From positions 2,501-66,500 of the forward strand of contig OZ025731.1 in assembly GCA_964019335.1 (NCBI GenBank): a stretch of DNA of 64,000 nucleotides, in the 5' to 3' direction. The position numbers and the translations under genes are program-made. Position 1 is the first letter of the stretch. Every line of letters begins with the position of its first letter. The notes under the pieces were generated by a model, which worked only from the letters and a program-made list of their open reading frames with translations, did no database searches and was not told the DNA's origin. This DNA is from Diplonema japonicum (lineage: Eukaryota; Euglenozoa; Diplonemea; Diplonemida; Diplonemidae). This document shows, in pieces, positions 62,184 through 64,000 of this stretch.

Positions 62184-63978
62184 ATGCAGGCCGCCAAGAC
62201 TGAAATAATGATGGAGTTGATGGGCCCTGGGGGCAAGTATGAGCTTGGACCTGGGGAGTTCAAACTCGGGTTTGACAAGAAGGAGAGGGTGGTGAAAGGG
62301 ATTGTGTACAAGAGGGGGCTGAACAACCTCCGTGAGATGTACGAGAGGTTCTTTGGGATCCACGCTGACAAGGAATACGTTGTCTTCCACAACGAGAGGA
62401 TGACCTTCAGGCGGTTCTGGGAAACGGCGTGCGCCCTGGGGGCCGCGTTAATCGAAAAGATCGGCATCAAGCAAGGAGACAGGGTGGGCATCTGTTCCCA
62501 GAACAACCCAGAGTGGATGCTTACCTTCGTGGCGGTGACTTCCATCGGTGCTGTTGCCGTCCCTCTGAACAGCTGGTGGAAGGGCTCCGAGCTTGAGTAC
62601 GGTATCACCGATGCTGGTTGCAAAGCCTTTGTCTGCGACCTCCGCCGATACAACAGCTGCAAGGACTTCCTCCCCCGTCTCGGGGTGACGCCCATCCTCA
62701 TCCGCACCACGGTGCCCAATGTTATGAACTTCAACGACCTCGTGATGCCCTTCCTCGGGAGGTCCTGTCCCGCTTTTTTCCCCGCCGGTTCCGACATCGC
62801 TGCCATCATGTACACCTCCGGCACCACAGGGCATCCCAAGGGTGTCACCCTCACGCATCAAGGCATCTCCACACAGCTCACTTCCGCAACTGCCTTCACA
62901 GAGCTCAACGAAAGGGTCGCCGCTCGGTTCAACGTCCCCAAGTCGCCCTTCGTGGAGAGTGCCGTCGTGCCCGTGCCCCTCTTCCACGTCACTGCCTCGC
63001 ACCATCTCTTCCTCGCCGCCATTGTGGCCGGCCGCAAGCTAGTTCTTATGGAGAGGTGGGATGCTGGCAGGGCGCTCAAGATCATTGAGGGGGAGAAGAT
63101 CAGGTCGTGGACCGGCGTGCCCACCATGGTGCAGGACATGATGGAGCACCCCGACTTCGAGAAGACGGACACCACTTCGCTAGGAACGGTGGGCGCTGGT
63201 GGTGCACCGACCCCCACGTCGCAGGTGGGGAAGATCGCGAAGAAGTTCAAGAACGGGATCCCCACACAGGGCTACGGCCTGACGGAGACCAACGGGGGCA
63301 TCGCGTGGATCATGGGCGAGGACTACGTCAACAAGCCAGGCTCCACGGGGAGGCCGTTCCCCACAGTGCAGATCCTGGTGTGCGACCCTGAGACAGGGGC
63401 GGTGTTGAAACAAGGCGAGAGGGGAGAACTGTTGGTGAAGTCGCCGATGAACTTCCTAAAGTACTGGAACAAGGAAAAAGCTACTGATGAAAGCATCATC
63501 GAAGTCCCAGGGCACGGGTACGGGTGGTTCCGCACGGGGGACGTGGTAGAGGTGGACGCAGAGCAGTACATCTACATCAAGGACAGGGCCAAGGACATCA
63601 TCATCAGGGGCGGGGAGAACATCTCGTGTGCTGAGGTGGAGTCCGCCTTCTTTTCCACATCACCTGGTGTCCATGAGCTCTCCTGTTTTGGGATGAAAGA
63701 CGACCGTCTGGGTGAGGTGGTCGCCCTGCTTGTCCACCCCAAGCAAGGTGTAACCATGACCGCCAAGCAGGTGCTTGACAATTTGAGAAAGGCCGGTAGC
63801 CTTTCTGAGTTCAAGATACCTGATGCCAAGCACGTGTTCTTCACCCACGAGCCTCTCCCTAGGGGTGCCACCGGGAAGATTCTGAAGCGTGTGATTAGGG
63901 ACGAGTACAACAAGAAGATGCAGGTGTGGAAGGGAAATGGGGAAATTAAAAAAAAAAAAAATACAGGCCAAGCTATAG
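62184..63978 (+). CDS. AMP-binding acyl-CoA synthetase ending in a peroxisome/glycosome signal
   Basis: Exons 62184-63923 and 63967-63978 (583 aa). ANL-superfamily enzymes activate carboxylic acids through an adenylate and load them on CoA. Motifs: MYTSGTTGHPKGVTLTH (P-loop, about 209-225), GYGLTETNGG (about 367-376), YGWFRTGDV (about 447-455), KDRAKDIIIRGGENIS and the catalytic-lysine end PRGATGKILKRVIRDEY. Without splicing the C-terminus is a poly-Lys artefact. Removing 63924-63966 (gtgtgg to aatacag, 43 nt) leaves MQ joined to AKL-stop, a valid PTS1 tripeptide. This implies import into peroxisomes or glycosomes. The substrate (medium/long acyl or other acid) is not clear. Confidence 0.87.
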
Positions 63979-64000
63979 AATGAGATATTTCTCCCCTTTT

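Overview
The window is nuclear DNA of a flagellated protist, most likely a diplonemid or close euglenozoan. The main clue is a 37-nt sequence on the minus strand at 6723-6759. It ends in CAGTTTCTGTACTTTATTG followed directly by GT, which is the 3' half of the spliced leader (SL) exon shared by kinetoplastids and diplonemids. Its 5' half, starting CCAACGATT, fits the diplonemid leader as I remember it. All 23 host genes lie on the plus strand, several only about 50 nt apart, usually with a pyrimidine tract and AG shortly before the start codon, as expected for polycistronic transcription with SL trans-splicing. An IFT52 gene and an alpha-tubulin gene fit a flagellate. Homopolymer tracts (A, T, C, G) fill intergenic DNA and introns.

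Left 16.8 kb: a mobile-element zone. From 6551 leftward past the window edge (minus strand) lies a large non-LTR retrotransposon polyprotein. It carries an AlkB-like dioxygenase, a proline-rich repeat linker, a C2H2 finger, an OTU-type cysteine protease, a reverse transcriptase and a restriction-like endonuclease, with the SL-like sequence at its 5' end. Then come a 430-bp tandem duplication, an intron-containing hAT-type transposase gene (plus, 7747-10933), a second decayed relative (minus, about 12.4-13.97 kb), minisatellites and an RNase H-like fragment.

Right 47 kb, all plus strand: SPOUT RNA methyltransferase, TBC Rab-GAP, DUF2009/UPF0652 protein, Arf-like GTPase, patatin-like protein lacking its serine, membrane-anchored RRM protein, IFT52 (one intron holds a retrotransposon), aspartokinase-homoserine dehydrogenase, OGFr-domain protein, WW protein, BRCT protein, a second membrane-anchored RRM protein, a three-RRM protein, divergent alpha-tubulin, a secreted Cys-rich protein, a G3BP-like protein, a BK-type potassium channel, Yippee, an orphan Cys-rich protein, MoaC, a coiled-coil protein, a sulfotransferase and an acyl-CoA synthetase.

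Many genes need cis-splicing. I infer 19 host introns from reading-frame changes and family conservation. Several are only 35-37 nt; longer ones are mostly swollen by homopolymers, an (ACAAC)n satellite or the inserted retrotransposon. Removing them restores family C-termini, reveals a Yippee gene in three short exons, and gives the acyl-CoA synthetase a C-terminal AKL peroxisome/glycosome signal. Function assignments come from motif recognition only; no database search was run.
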